DNA from: BM003 sp963783695
GTDB taxonomy: Bacteria > Pseudomonadota > Gammaproteobacteria > Steroidobacterales > BM003
Assembly (NCBI GenBank): GCA_963783695.1
Contig: CAWAOM010000011.1
Location: forward strand, 122,458-186,457
DNA length: 64,000 bases
Reading direction: 5' to 3'
The notes below the pieces were generated by a model, which was not told the origin of the DNA, did no database searches, and worked only from the letters and a program-made list of their open reading frames with translations. A program made the position numbers and the translations under genes. Positions 36,107 to 45,558 of this stretch are shown one piece after another; the stretch's first letter is position 1; each line of letters opens with the position of its first letter.

Positions 36107-37540
36107 ATGAGCACGGCGATCGTCTGGTTTCGCCGCGACCTGCGCCTCGCCGACAACCCGGCGCTGGAAGCCGCGGCGAGCCGGCACGACAGACTGGTGC
36201 TGCTGTACATCGACTGCGAAGCCGAACTGGCGCCCTGGTCCCCCGGCGCCGCCTCGCGCTGGTGGCTGCATCACAGCCTCGGTCGTCTCGACGCCGACCT
36301 CGCCGAACACGGACAATCGCTGATCCTCAAACGCGGTGAGGCGTTGCAGTGCCTGCGCCAGTGCATTGCCGAAAGCGGCGCCACCGCAGTCTACTGGAAT
36401 CGCCTGTACGACCCCGCCATCTGCGAGCGCGACACCCGCATCAAGGAGCAGTTGCGCGGTGACGGCCAGGCCGCCGAGAGTTTTCGCGCCAACCTGCTGT
36501 TCGAACCATGGCAAATCCGCACCGGCAAGGACGGCCCATTTCGCGTTTTCACCCCTTTCTGGCGCGCCTGTCAGCGCCAGGCGGCTATCGCCGAACCGCT
36601 ACCGGCCCCGACCCGCCTGCCACCGCGCCCCGATCGCACTTCATCAGCGATAACCGTCGATGCGCTGGATCTGATGCCGAAAATCCGCTGGGACGACGGC
36701 CTCGCACAGATGTGGCAACCGGGTGAGGGAGCGGCCCACGCCCGTCTTGCCGAGTTTTGCGACGCGGCACTGGCGGACTACGCGGATGGACGCGAGCTGC
36801 CGTCAGTCGCCGGCACCTCGCGGCTGTCGCCGTATCTCCACTTTGGCGAAATATCGCCGCGCAGTATCTGGCACCGGGTGGGCCAGCAGGGTCTGCTCGA
36901 GCGCCGCCAGCCCGCTGCAGAGGCTTTTTTGCGCGAGATCGGCTGGCGCGAGTTTGCCCATCATGTGTTGTTCCACTACCCGCACACACCGGAGCAGCCG
37001 CTGAATGACAAATACGCCGATTTTCCATGGCGTGAAAATCACGCCGGCCTGCTTGCCGCCTGGCAGCAGGGCCGCACCGGTTTTCCGATCGTCGATGCCG
37101 GCATGCGCGAGCTTTGGCATACCGGCTGGATGCACAACCGGGTGCGGATGATTGTCGCGTCGCTGCTGGTAAAGAACCTCCGCGTGCCATGGGTCGCAGG
37201 TGCGAAATGGTTCTGGGATACGCTGGTTGACGCGGATCTTGCGAACAACACTTTGGGCTGGCAGTGGTCCGCTGGCTGCGGTGCCGATGCCGCGCCTTAC
37301 TTTCGTATCTTCAACCCGGTCCGGCAGGGAGAGAAATTCGATTCCGACGGCACCTATGTCAAACACTGGATACCGGAAATCGCGAGTCTGCCCGAGCGAT
37401 GGATTCACAAACCCTGGGAAGCGCCCGCTCCACTCAGACCCGGGCCGGACACTTACCCCGCCCCGGTAGTCGATCTCGCCGCGAGCCGGCGGGATGCACT
37501 GGAAGCCCTGGCGCGCCTGAAAAAACAAGCCAGCGCATAG
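36107..37540 (+). CDS. phrB: Deoxyribodipyrimidine photolyase (class I CPD photolyase)
   Basis: Blue-light repair of cyclobutane pyrimidine dimers. Length 477. The N-terminal antenna domain starts IVWFRRDLRLADNPALEAA. The FAD domain contains SRLSPYLHFGEISPR, TGFPIVDAGMREL, TGWMHNRVRMIVAS and the Trp-rich DLANNTLGWQWSAGCGADAAPYFRIFNP. The start ATG follows the dehydrogenase stop by 1 bp, suggesting coupling. Confidence 0.94.
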   Translation: MSTAIVWFRRDLRLADNPALEAAASRHDRLVLLYIDCEAELAPWSPGAASRWWLHHSLGRLDADLAEHGQSLILKRGEALQCLRQCIAESGATAVYWNRLYDPAICERDTRIKEQLRGDGQAAESFRANLLFEPWQIRTGKDGPFRVFTPFWRACQRQAAIAEPLPAPTRLPPRPDRTSSAITVDALDLMPKIRWDDGLAQMWQPGEGAAHARLAEFCDAALADYADGRELPSVAGTSRLSPYLHFGEISPRSIWHRVGQQGLLERRQPAAEAFLREIGWREFAHHVLFHYPHTPEQPLNDKYADFPWRENHAGLLAAWQQGRTGFPIVDAGMRELWHTGWMHNRVRMIVASLLVKNLRVPWVAGAKWFWDTLVDADLANNTLGWQWSAGCGADAAPYFRIFNPVRQGEKFDSDGTYVKHWIPEIASLPERWIHKPWEAPAPLRPGPDTYPAPVVDLAASRRDALEALARLKKQASA

Positions 37541-37548
37541 CGCGCCGC

Positions 37549-37974
37549 TCACTGCCGCTCGAGCACCGCCCGCGCCCAACTGAGAACCGCGCGAACCCGC
37601 GGCGAAGCGAGCTCCCACGCAGCCTGCTCGCTGGCCCAGCGGTACTCGCTGTGCTCGGGCCGGCCGGTTTCCGGATTCACGCCCATCACCACATCCGTAG
37701 TCATCGTGCGCCCGAGATAGTAACGGGCGATCTTGTCGCGGGTGTACGGTCCCGTCTCGCAAAAGTCGAAACCCCACGCGAAGTCGATATCGGCGATACC
37801 GGTCTCCTCCGCGACCTCGCGCAACGCCGCCGCGCGCGGTTCCTCGCCGAGTTCGACAATACCCTTCGGGAAATCCCAGTTGCGAAATGCGCGTAACAAC
37901 AAATACCGGTATCCGTCTGCCGTCTCGCGGACGACGACGACACCGGAGGAAAGCCTGTGGCCCGAGCGTGGCAT
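37549..37974 (-). CDS. Nudix hydrolase (diadenosine tetraphosphatase-like)
   Basis: A 141-residue protein with a complete Nudix box, G-x5-E-x7-R-E-x2-E-E-x-G, read as GIVELGEEPRAAALREVAEE followed by TGI. The short size and NWDFPKG lead resemble asymmetric Ap4A hydrolases. ATG at 37974 begins the conserved region; an ATG at 38007 sharing a base with the upstream permease stop (TAATG) is an alternative that adds 11 residues. Last gene of the YbbA-YbbP transcript; 8 bp from the convergent photolyase stop. Confidence 0.85.
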   Translation of the reverse strand: MPRSGHRLSSGVVVVRETADGYRYLLLRAFRNWDFPKGIVELGEEPRAAALREVAEETGIADIDFAWGFDFCETGPYTRDKIARYYLGRTMTTDVVMGVNPETGRPEHSEYRWASEQAAWELASPRVRAVLSWARAVLERQ

Positions 37975-38006
37975 CCGCGCAGTATAACCAGACGCCGCAA
38001 GCGGCA

Positions 38007-40487
38007 TTACTCGCGCAGCACGGTCACCGGTGGCTGTTGCACCGCCGAGCGCGCCGCCAGCGTGCCACTGACGCCGACCAGCAAAGCGCCCGCAACCAGC
38101 CCCACCAGCGCCAGGTTGCCGCTGCCCGCATAATCGAGTTCGAACACCCTTTTGGCCAGCGCGGACCCGGCCACGCCCGCACCGATCGCGCCGAGCAGCC
38201 CGGCAAGCATGCCGACAACAACAAACTCGGTTGCAATCGCGCGCAGAACGAGGCTGCGGCGTGCGCCGAGCGTGCGCAGCATTGCGGCCTCATAGCGGCG
38301 TTCGCCGAGACTCGCCTGGACCGCCGCCAGCAACACCACGACACCGGCTGCCAGCGTGAACAGGAACACGATTTGCACGGCCAGTGCGGCCTTGTCCATG
38401 ACACCGCGAACCTGTCCAAGCAACGCCTCCATGTCGAATACCGTCACTCCGGGCAACTCACGCGCAATATCGACAAAGAGCTGGCGCTGGTCACCGGGCA
38501 CGTGGGCGGCGCTGATGAAGGTCCCGGCTTCCTCGGGCAGCAGCCCGGGCGACAGCACCATGAAGAAATTCGGCCGAAAACTGTCCCATTCGACAATACG
38601 AAAGCTGGTGACCGGCGCGGTAACCGGTTCCCCGGCGACATCGAAACGCAGCTGATCGCCGAGCTCCAGTCCCAGCGCTTCGGCGAATTCCACCTCGACC
38701 GAGACTCCGGGTGGCTGGCCATCGTCACCCGACCAGTTCCCGGCGGCAATCCGATTGCCAACCTGCAACTGGCTGGACCAGCTCAGGTTTGCCTCGCGTT
38801 CGAGAAAACGCCGGCCACGTTCGCTGACGTCAACGATATCGCGTACCGCGACGCCGTTGATTTCGGCAAGTCGCGCCCGAACCAGCGGCCAGTATTGCGG
38901 GCGCTCGACATCGTGGCGATCAAACACCGCGCTCAACGCATCGCGCTCAGGCGGCTGGATATTAATCAAAAAATTGTTCGGCGCATCGGGCGGCAGGGTC
39001 GCCTGCCATGCCGCCAGCAGATCACCCCGCACCACGGACAACAGCAACAACACCATCAGGCCAAGACCAAAGGCAACCAGTTGCACCACCGACTCGCGGC
39101 GGCGCCGGGCGAGGTTAGCCAGCCCGTAGCGCCATGCGGCTCCGCCACTGCCGCGCACCGACCTGAGCGCATAGACGAGCACCCAGCCGCACACGTAGAG
39201 CAGCGCGAGTGTGCCAGCCAGCGCGATTGCCGAGAGCAACACCATGCTGGTCTCACGCAGCACCGCGAGCAACATCAGCACGATGCCGGCGCCGGCACTC
39301 AGGTAGGCGAGAAACACCGCTGGTGATGGCGCTACATCCTTGCGCAGAACCCGTATCGGCGGCACCCGCCGCAGCTGGGCAAGCGGTGGCAGCGCGAACG
39401 CGAGAATCATCGCGAGCGCGGTAAACGGGCCCAGCAACAGGCTCACCGAACTCGGTGGCGGCAGCGCTCCGCCAACCATGTCCGACAGTACCCGTGCCAG
39501 CAACGCCTGGGCGAAATACGCCAACAGCGTCCCGCCGATACCGCCGATCACTGCGATCGCACCAAGCTGCCACAAACCGAGTGTCAGGATCTGGCGCTGC
39601 GATGCGCCAAGACACTTCATCAGCGCGGCGGTGTCGAGATGCCGCTGCGCATAGCGCCGCGCGGCCATCGCAATTGCGATGGCGCAGATCATCACGCTGA
39701 CCAGCGCCGACAGACCGAGGAACTGCTCGGCGCGTTTGAGCGCGACACCGATCTCCGGGCGCACGTCTTCCAGTCCGCGCAACCGCTCTCCGGCCTCGAG
39801 CGACGGTTCGAGACCGGAGCGAAAACCCGCGATATCGCCCGGCTCACCGGAAAACAACAGGCGATACGTGACGCGGCTGCCGGGTCCGAGCAGTCCCGAG
39901 CGCGCGATATCGGCCTGGTTAACCAGCAAGGTCGGGGCGAGATCGACAAACTGAAATCCCTGGTCGGGCAAGCGCTCGAGGACCCGGCCCACCACGAGAT
40001 CGATCTCGCCGAGCCGCAGCGTATCGCCCGGTTCGAGTCCGAGCCGCGCCAGCAACCGCGCCTCGGCCCACGCCTCTCCACTGCGCGGTACGTCGGTGGT
40101 GGCCGCAGCGTCACCAAACAGTTTGTCGGCGATCAGGATCGTGCCGCGCAGCGGATACGCCTCGTCCACGGCTCGTACCTCGGCGAGGCTGCCCTCGTCG
40201 CCGGCCCAGGCCATGCTCGGAAAAGAGCTGACATTGGCGGTCTGGAGATTGAAGTCGGCGGCACTGGCACGCAGGTCGTCGCTCGCCGGACGTCCGCTGC
40301 GCCACACCAGGTCGGCCGCCAGCACTTCACCGGCCTGGCGCTGCACCGCCACGGTGATACGTGACGTGAACATCGATACGGCCGAAAGCGCGGTAACGCC
40401 GATCATCAGCGCCGCGAGCAAGGTCATCAGCTCGCCGGAGCGCCAGTCGCGCAGCAGTGCCGAGACAGCGAGGCGCAGCGCGCTCAA
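38007..40487 (-). CDS. ABC transporter permease, FtsX/MacB-like (YbbP family)
   Basis: An 826-residue inner-membrane permease with two FtsX-like repeats. The first lies at about 250-380 (RAEQFLGLSALVSVMICAIAIAMAARRY), a four-helix bundle sits in the middle, and the second repeat lies at about 700-815. Large periplasmic loops separate them. Ten helices in all fit YbbP. The start is a TTG overlapping the stop of the ATPase gene (TTGA). YbbA-YbbP systems are mechanotransmission-type ABC proteins linked to periplasmic or lipoprotein processes rather than simple transport. Confidence 0.88.
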   Translation of the reverse strand: MSALRLAVSALLRDWRSGELMTLLAALMIGVTALSAVSMFTSRITVAVQRQAGEVLAADLVWRSGRPASDDLRASAADFNLQTANVSSFPSMAWAGDEGSLAEVRAVDEAYPLRGTILIADKLFGDAAATTDVPRSGEAWAEARLLARLGLEPGDTLRLGEIDLVVGRVLERLPDQGFQFVDLAPTLLVNQADIARSGLLGPGSRVTYRLLFSGEPGDIAGFRSGLEPSLEAGERLRGLEDVRPEIGVALKRAEQFLGLSALVSVMICAIAIAMAARRYAQRHLDTAALMKCLGASQRQILTLGLWQLGAIAVIGGIGGTLLAYFAQALLARVLSDMVGGALPPPSSVSLLLGPFTALAMILAFALPPLAQLRRVPPIRVLRKDVAPSPAVFLAYLSAGAGIVLMLLAVLRETSMVLLSAIALAGTLALLYVCGWVLVYALRSVRGSGGAAWRYGLANLARRRRESVVQLVAFGLGLMVLLLLSVVRGDLLAAWQATLPPDAPNNFLINIQPPERDALSAVFDRHDVERPQYWPLVRARLAEINGVAVRDIVDVSERGRRFLEREANLSWSSQLQVGNRIAAGNWSGDDGQPPGVSVEVEFAEALGLELGDQLRFDVAGEPVTAPVTSFRIVEWDSFRPNFFMVLSPGLLPEEAGTFISAAHVPGDQRQLFVDIARELPGVTVFDMEALLGQVRGVMDKAALAVQIVFLFTLAAGVVVLLAAVQASLGERRYEAAMLRTLGARRSLVLRAIATEFVVVGMLAGLLGAIGAGVAGSALAKRVFELDYAGSGNLALVGLVAGALLVGVSGTLAARSAVQQPPVTVLRE

Positions 40488-41185
40488 GCCGACACCTCAT
40501 CGCCAACGAGCCGGCCGTCGCCGAGCAACAGCCGGCGCCGGCAACCGGAGGCGAGATTGTCATCGTGGGTCACCAGCATCAGTGTTGTGTGCGCGGCCTC
40601 ATTCAGCCGGAACAACAGCTCGATGATGCGGGAGCCGGTTGCCCCGTCGAGGTTTCCGGTCGGCTCATCGGCGAAAAGTATCGCCGGCCGTGTCACAAAT
40701 GCACGGGCAATCGCCACCCGCTGCTGTTCACCGCCGGACAGCTGGCGCGGGTAGTGGCGCAGGCGCTCGCCCAGGCCTACCTCATTGAGCACTGTCGCTG
40801 CGGCATCACCGGCGCGGTCGTTGCCGGCCAGTTCCAGCGGCAGCATCACGTTTTCGATCGCTGTCAGCGACGGCAACAGGTGAAACGACTGAAAAACGAA
40901 ACCGACATTACCGGCCCGCAACTCCGCGCGGCCATCTTCGGACAACGCGCCGATATCCTGCCCCAGCAAGCGCACCGTCCCGCTGCTCGGCGTGTCCAGA
41001 CCGGCCATCAGCGCAAGCAACGTCGATTTGCCGGCCCCCGATGGCCCGACTACCGCGACGGTCTCACCGCCGGCGACGCTGAAACTCACATCCTCAAGAA
41101 TGGTCAGAGAGCCTTCCGGGCTGCTAACCTTTTTGCCGAGAGAGTCGACAGTGAGAACGTCCGTGTGCGAATTGTGGTCAGTCAT
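40484..41185 (-). CDS. ABC transporter ATP-binding protein (YbbA family)
   Basis: A 233-residue ATPase of the LolD/MacB/YbbA type. Walker A GPSGAGKSTLLALMAGLD, Q-loop FVFQSFHLLPSLTAIENVMLP, signature LSGGEQQRVAIARAF, Walker B ILFADEPTGNLD. Paired with the FtsX-like permease downstream. The ATG at 41185 starts the family N-terminus. It diverges from the esterase gene, and their 5' ends overlap, as described for that gene. Confidence 0.9.
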   Translation of the reverse strand: MTDHNSHTDVLTVDSLGKKVSSPEGSLTILEDVSFSVAGGETVAVVGPSGAGKSTLLALMAGLDTPSSGTVRLLGQDIGALSEDGRAELRAGNVGFVFQSFHLLPSLTAIENVMLPLELAGNDRAGDAAATVLNEVGLGERLRHYPRQLSGGEQQRVAIARAFVTRPAILFADEPTGNLDGATGSRIIELLFRLNEAAHTTLMLVTHDDNLASGCRRRLLLGDGRLVGDEVSA

Positions 41186-41798
41186 TAACCGATCTCTGCT
41201 TGCTGTTGTGCTGATAGTGGCGGCGGCTGCGCAGACCCATGCCGGAAGCCCGCGCATTCTGGTCCTCGGCGACAGCCTTAGCGCCGCTTACGGGATTCCG
41301 CTCGAACGTGGCTGGGTACAATTGCTGCAGACGCGCCTGGAAACGGAAGGTTACGGTTACGAAGTAGTGAATGCCAGCGTCAGCGGCGATACCACCGGAG
41401 CGGCGCTGACCCGGCTGCCCCGGGCGCTGGAGTTGCACCAGCCGGACATCGTCATTGTCGAACTCGGCGGCAACGATGGCCTGCGCGGAACACCTGTCGC
41501 GCAAATGCAGCGCAATCTCGAGGACATTGTCGAGAAGTCGCGTGCCGCAGAGGCCAGGGTGCTGGTAACCGGTATCATGATTCCTCCGAACTACGGCGCG
41601 GAATACACCGCACGCTTCAACGCGGTTTATACCGGCCTGGTGGATAGGCTCAACGTGGCGCTGGTGCCGTTTATCCTTGACGGTGTCGCTCTCGAGCCGA
41701 GCCTGATGCAGGCAGACGGCATCCATCCGACAGCCGCGGCACAGCCACGAATTCTCGATAACGTCTGGCCGGCGCTGCAACCGATGCTGGCCCGCTGA
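41163..41798 (+). CDS. tesA: TesA-like SGNH lysophospholipase/arylesterase, secreted
   Basis: A periplasmic SGNH hydrolase of about 211 residues. A signal peptide (hydrophobic SLLAVVLIVAAAA then cleavage near AQTHA-G) precedes block I ILVLGDSLSAAYGI (Ser), block III GGNDGLRG (Asn), and block V DGIHPTAAAQ (Asp, His). There is no in-frame ATG near the signal peptide. GTG 41163 or TTG 41172 are the usable starts, and both lie inside the 5' end of the divergent ATPase gene. Divergence of tesA from ybbA-ybbP is conserved in enterobacteria. Confidence 0.85.
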   Translation: MCELWSVINRSLLAVVLIVAAAAQTHAGSPRILVLGDSLSAAYGIPLERGWVQLLQTRLETEGYGYEVVNASVSGDTTGAALTRLPRALELHQPDIVIVELGGNDGLRGTPVAQMQRNLEDIVEKSRAAEARVLVTGIMIPPNYGAEYTARFNAVYTGLVDRLNVALVPFILDGVALEPSLMQADGIHPTAAAQPRILDNVWPALQPMLAR

Positions 41799-41817
41799 CA
41801 ACGGCGAGGTCGCTGTA

Positions 41818-41846
41818 TTGCCGCGCCAGTACCACGATGCTATATA
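41818..41846 (+). promoter_or_regulatory. Candidate fadD promoter
   Basis: TTGCCG (41818-41823), 17-bp spacer, TATATA (41841-41846), each 4/6 to consensus. It predicts a start near 41853 and a leader of about 155 nt before fadD. The leader holds a repeated GGCATGC (around 41970 and 41990); no FadR-like operator was recognised. Confidence 0.4.
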
Positions 41847-42010
41847 GTTCGGTTACGGGAAACACCCGGATGCAACACACAATAATTAGCGCGACCGGGC
41901 GCAGTCGGCGGAGCAGACAGCTTCGCCACATGAAGCACTGGCGAAACGCAAAAACTTGCCACTTCCGGCATGCACTGCTTCGGCATGCGCCACTCTGAGG
42001 AGAGAAAAAG

Positions 42011-43681
42011 ATGGAAAAAATCTGGCTCAAGCACTATCCACCCGGCGTGCCGAAGGAAGCCAATCTCGATGAGTGGCCGTCGCTGAAGCATGTCTTCGAC
42101 GAGGCCTGCAAGCAGTATCGGGATCTGCCCGCGTTTACCAATATGGGCAAGACGATCACCTATTCCGAGCTCGATCAGCAAAGCCGCTATTTCGGTGCGT
42201 TTTTGCAACACAATGCCGGGCTCGAGAAGGGCGATCGCGTCGCCCTGATGATGCCCAACCTGCTGCAGTACCCGGTCGCCCTGTTCGGTGTGCTCAGAAC
42301 CGGCATGGTCGCGGTCAACGTGAACCCGCTTTACACGCCGAGGGAACTGCAGCATCAGTTGACCGATTCCGGTGCCAAGGCGATCGTGATTCTGGAGAAT
42401 TTCGCGTCAACGCTCGAAAAAGTCATCGCCAAGACCGACATCAAGACGGTCATCGTTACCGGCATCGGCGACATGCTCGGTTTCCCCAAGCGCGCCATGG
42501 TCAATTTCGCGATCAGGCACGTCAAGCGGATGGTGCCGGAATGGAACGTCCCGCATGCGATCCCGTTCCAGCGTGCGTTGAATGACGGCAAGTGGCAGAC
42601 GCTCGAGGACGTCGACGTCGGCCCCGAAGACCTCGCCTTCCTGCAGTACACCGGCGGCACGACCGGCGTATCCAAGGGAGCAATGCTCAGCCACCGCAAC
42701 ATGACCGCCAACCTGGCGCAGATGAAAGCCTGGCTGGGACAGCTCGATCTGCAGGAGCCCGGCACCGTCATCACCGCATTGCCGCTCTACCATATCTTTG
42801 CGTTAACGGTGAACCTGCTCAGCTTCCTGATTCGTGGCGGGCAAAATGTGCTGATCACGAATCCACGCGATTTCCCCGCATTCGTTGCCGAGATGAAGAA
42901 ATATCCGTTTACTTTCATCACCGGAGTCAACACGCTGTACAACGCGCTGCTCAATACGCCCGGTTTCGCGGACATCGACTTCGGTCCGCTCAAGGGCAGT
43001 TTCGCGGGCGGAATGGCGGCACAGGAAGCCGTCGCGATGCAGTGGAAAGAGGTCACCGGCAACGTACTGACCCAGGGCTACGGGCTTACCGAGACTTCTC
43101 CGGTTGCGACTTCCTGCCTGCTTGGCGCGGGTGAATACGACGGCTCGATCGGCGTGCCGATGCCGAGTACGGATCTGTGCATTCGCGACGACGATGGCAA
43201 CGAACTTGGGATCGGCGAAATCGGAGAGATCTGCATCAAGGGTCCCCAGGTCATGGAAGGCTACTGGAACCGGCCGGAGGAAACCGCCAAGGTCATTACC
43301 GAGGACGGATGGCTGCGCACCGGTGACATGGGCCGGATGAATGAAAACGGGCTGACCTTCATCGAAGACCGCAAGAAAGACATGATCCTGGTCTCGGGAT
43401 TCAACGTGTATCCGAACGAGATCGAGGAAGTCGCGGTGGCACACGATGGCGTGCTTGAAGCCGCCGCGGTGGGCCTGGCGGACGAAAAATCCGGCGAGGT
43501 CGTCAAGCTGTTCGTGGTACGCAAGGATCCGTCGCTGGACGCGGCGGCGCTAAAGGCCTACTGCAAGGAGAATCTGACCGGCTACAAGGTGCCGCGGGTC
43601 ATCGAGTTCCGCGACGAGTTGCCGAAATCCAATGTTGGCAAGATCCTGCGGCGCGAGTTGCGCGACGAGGCAAACAGCTAG
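42011..43681 (+). CDS. fadD: Long-chain-fatty-acid--CoA ligase
   Basis: Activates fatty acids to acyl-CoA for beta-oxidation and phospholipid synthesis. Length 556. The AMP-binding P-loop is YTGGTTGVSKGAMLSH, the linker/gate region QGYGLTETSPVA, and the C-terminal domain has GWLRTGDMG and the catalytic Lys region SNVGKILRREL. The start MEKIWLKHYPPGVP is typical of FadD, with GAGGAGAG upstream. The TAG stop lies in a CTAG shared with the convergent hemE stop. Confidence 0.95.
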   Translation: MEKIWLKHYPPGVPKEANLDEWPSLKHVFDEACKQYRDLPAFTNMGKTITYSELDQQSRYFGAFLQHNAGLEKGDRVALMMPNLLQYPVALFGVLRTGMVAVNVNPLYTPRELQHQLTDSGAKAIVILENFASTLEKVIAKTDIKTVIVTGIGDMLGFPKRAMVNFAIRHVKRMVPEWNVPHAIPFQRALNDGKWQTLEDVDVGPEDLAFLQYTGGTTGVSKGAMLSHRNMTANLAQMKAWLGQLDLQEPGTVITALPLYHIFALTVNLLSFLIRGGQNVLITNPRDFPAFVAEMKKYPFTFITGVNTLYNALLNTPGFADIDFGPLKGSFAGGMAAQEAVAMQWKEVTGNVLTQGYGLTETSPVATSCLLGAGEYDGSIGVPMPSTDLCIRDDDGNELGIGEIGEICIKGPQVMEGYWNRPEETAKVITEDGWLRTGDMGRMNENGLTFIEDRKKDMILVSGFNVYPNEIEEVAVAHDGVLEAAAVGLADEKSGEVVKLFVVRKDPSLDAAALKAYCKENLTGYKVPRVIEFRDELPKSNVGKILRRELRDEANS

Positions 43682-44772
43682 CCCTGATCGTTCGTTCTCG
43701 CGCCCGAGTGATAGCGCGGGCTCAGCTCATGGACCGCGGCAACCATCGCCGCCGCGTGTTCCGGCGGCACGTCCGGATGTATCCCGTGACCGAGGTTGAA
43801 CACGTGGCCGTCGCCATGGCCATAGCTTTCGAGCACCCGGCCGACCTCGGCGCGGATCACCTCTGGCGATGCGTAGAGCACCGACGGGTCGAGGTTGCCC
43901 TGCAATGCGACCCGGTCCTCCACCCAGCTCCGCGCAAGCGAAAGATCGGTAGTCCAGTCCACGCCCAGCGCATCGCAGCCGGAATCGACCATCTCGCGCA
44001 GCCGGATACCGGCGTTCTTGGTAAACAGCACGACCGGAATGCGTCGTCCGTCGGCCTCGCGCTCGAGATTTTCGACGATACGAGTCATGTATTGCAGAGA
44101 AAATTCACGGTAGGCGGCCGGCGCCAGTGCACCACCCCAGGTGTCGAAGACCATTACCGCCTGAGCGCCCGCGGCGATCTGCGCATTCAGGTAACTGGTG
44201 GTCGCGGTGGTGAGCTTGTCGAGCAGGCCATGCAGCAGCGCCGGGTCGTCGTAGAGCATCCGCTTGATGATCGCGAAGGTCTTGCTGCTGCCGCCTTCCA
44301 CTGCATAGGTCGCCACGGTCCACGGGCTGCCGGCGAAACCGATCAGCGGCACCTGTCCGGCGAGTTCGCGGCGAATCAGGCGCACCGCGTCCATGACGTA
44401 ACCGAGCTCGCCCTCGGGATCGGGAATCGGCATTTGTGCGACATCGCGCGCACTGCGCACGGGCCGCTCGAAGCGGGGGCCCTCGCCGGTCTCGAAATAC
44501 AGCCCGAGACCCATCGCATGCGGCACCGTCAGGATGTCGGAGAACAGGATTGCCGCATCGAGCGGGAAACGCCTGAGCGGCTGTAAGGTCACCTCGCACG
44601 CGAGATCAGGCGCGCCGCACAGGCTCATAAAATCACCGGCTTTGCCACGTATCTCGCGATATTCGGGCAGATAGCGACCGGCCTGGCGCATCATCCAGAC
44701 CGGTGTCCGGTCAACTGGCTCACGCAGCAACGCGCGCAGGAAAAGGTCGTTTTGCAATGGTTCATTTGTCAT
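43678..44772 (-). CDS. hemE: Uroporphyrinogen decarboxylase
   Basis: Converts uroporphyrinogen III to coproporphyrinogen III. Length 364. N-terminal signature RTPVWMMRQAGRYLPEYR with the substrate-binding Arg residues, catalytic Asp in ILFSDILTVPHAMG, and IGFAGSPWTVATYAVEGG. The start lies 11 bp inside pyrF, so it is coupled to it. Far from the hemCD cluster. Confidence 0.96.
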   Translation of the reverse strand: MTNEPLQNDLFLRALLREPVDRTPVWMMRQAGRYLPEYREIRGKAGDFMSLCGAPDLACEVTLQPLRRFPLDAAILFSDILTVPHAMGLGLYFETGEGPRFERPVRSARDVAQMPIPDPEGELGYVMDAVRLIRRELAGQVPLIGFAGSPWTVATYAVEGGSSKTFAIIKRMLYDDPALLHGLLDKLTTATTSYLNAQIAAGAQAVMVFDTWGGALAPAAYREFSLQYMTRIVENLEREADGRRIPVVLFTKNAGIRLREMVDSGCDALGVDWTTDLSLARSWVEDRVALQGNLDPSVLYASPEVIRAEVGRVLESYGHGDGHVFNLGHGIHPDVPPEHAAAMVAAVHELSPRYHSGARTNDQG

Positions 44773-45484
44773 TGTCGAACACTCCTGCGATCGATTGCTG
44801 AATGGCCTCGGCAGCGTCGCGCGGATTTTCGGCATCGCGGATCGGCCGGCCCACGACAATGTAGTCGGCACCGTTGGCGAACGCCTGCTCGACGTTCACC
44901 ACTCGTTTCTGGTCGTCCGCGGGACGATTATCGACCGGGCGGATGCCGGGGGTCACGACCAGCAGGCGGGCGTCGATATGCTCGCGCAGCCTGGGCGCTT
45001 CGAGCCCCGACGAAATCACACCGGCGCAACCGGCCTCGAGCGCCCGTCGCGCCCGTGACAACACGAGCTCGCCGACGTCGCAGTCAAACCCAAGATCGTC
45101 GAGATCGCCGCGATCGAGGCTGGTCAGCACGGTGACAGCGAGAATCTGCACATCCGTGGCGGCCGCCGCCGCCGCTTCCATGATCGACTGGTTGCCGTGT
45201 ACGGTGGCAAAAGTCACGCCCCGGCCATTGAGACGGCTGACCGCGCGTCCGACCGTCGCCGGCACGTCGAAGAACTTCAGATCGACGAAAACCTTCTTGC
45301 CGCGCTCAACGAGCCAGTCGACGAGCTCGAAGTAGCCACCGGCCATCATCAGTTCCAGCCCGAGCTTGTAGAACTGCACGCTGTCGCCGAGCTGCTCCGC
45401 GAGCTGTCGCGCCGCATCCGCGTCGGGCACATCCATCGCGAATATCAGGCGGTCACGTGTCGCTATCGGCTTGTCTGACAACAT
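44762..45484 (-). CDS. pyrF: Orotidine 5'-phosphate decarboxylase
   Basis: Last step of UMP synthesis. Length 240. The active-site Asp-x-Lys-x-x-Asp array is read in VFVDLKFFDVPATV; the more usual sequence is D-L-K-F-H-D-I-P-N-T, so the catalytic Asp, Lys and Asp are kept and only flanking residues vary. The phosphate loop is around VVTPGIRP and YIVVGRPI. ATG at 45484 begins MLSDKPIATRDRLIFAMDV. Lies 74 bp after the dgt-like gene. Confidence 0.95.
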   Translation of the reverse strand: MLSDKPIATRDRLIFAMDVPDADAARQLAEQLGDSVQFYKLGLELMMAGGYFELVDWLVERGKKVFVDLKFFDVPATVGRAVSRLNGRGVTFATVHGNQSIMEAAAAAATDVQILAVTVLTSLDRGDLDDLGFDCDVGELVLSRARRALEAGCAGVISSGLEAPRLREHIDARLLVVTPGIRPVDNRPADDQKRVVNVEQAFANGADYIVVGRPIRDAENPRDAAEAIQQSIAGVFDNDK

Positions 45485-45558
45485 CTGCAATTCTCCCTGC
45501 AATTACGCGCACAGTCGGCGCGGCATTCTAGACTATTTGCGCCGCCGGCAGCAGGGAT

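Noticed and set aside
37887..39326. 479-codon plus-strand frame opposite the FtsX-like permease
   Set aside because: Gln/His-rich antisense shadow; the opposite strand encodes a clear membrane protein.
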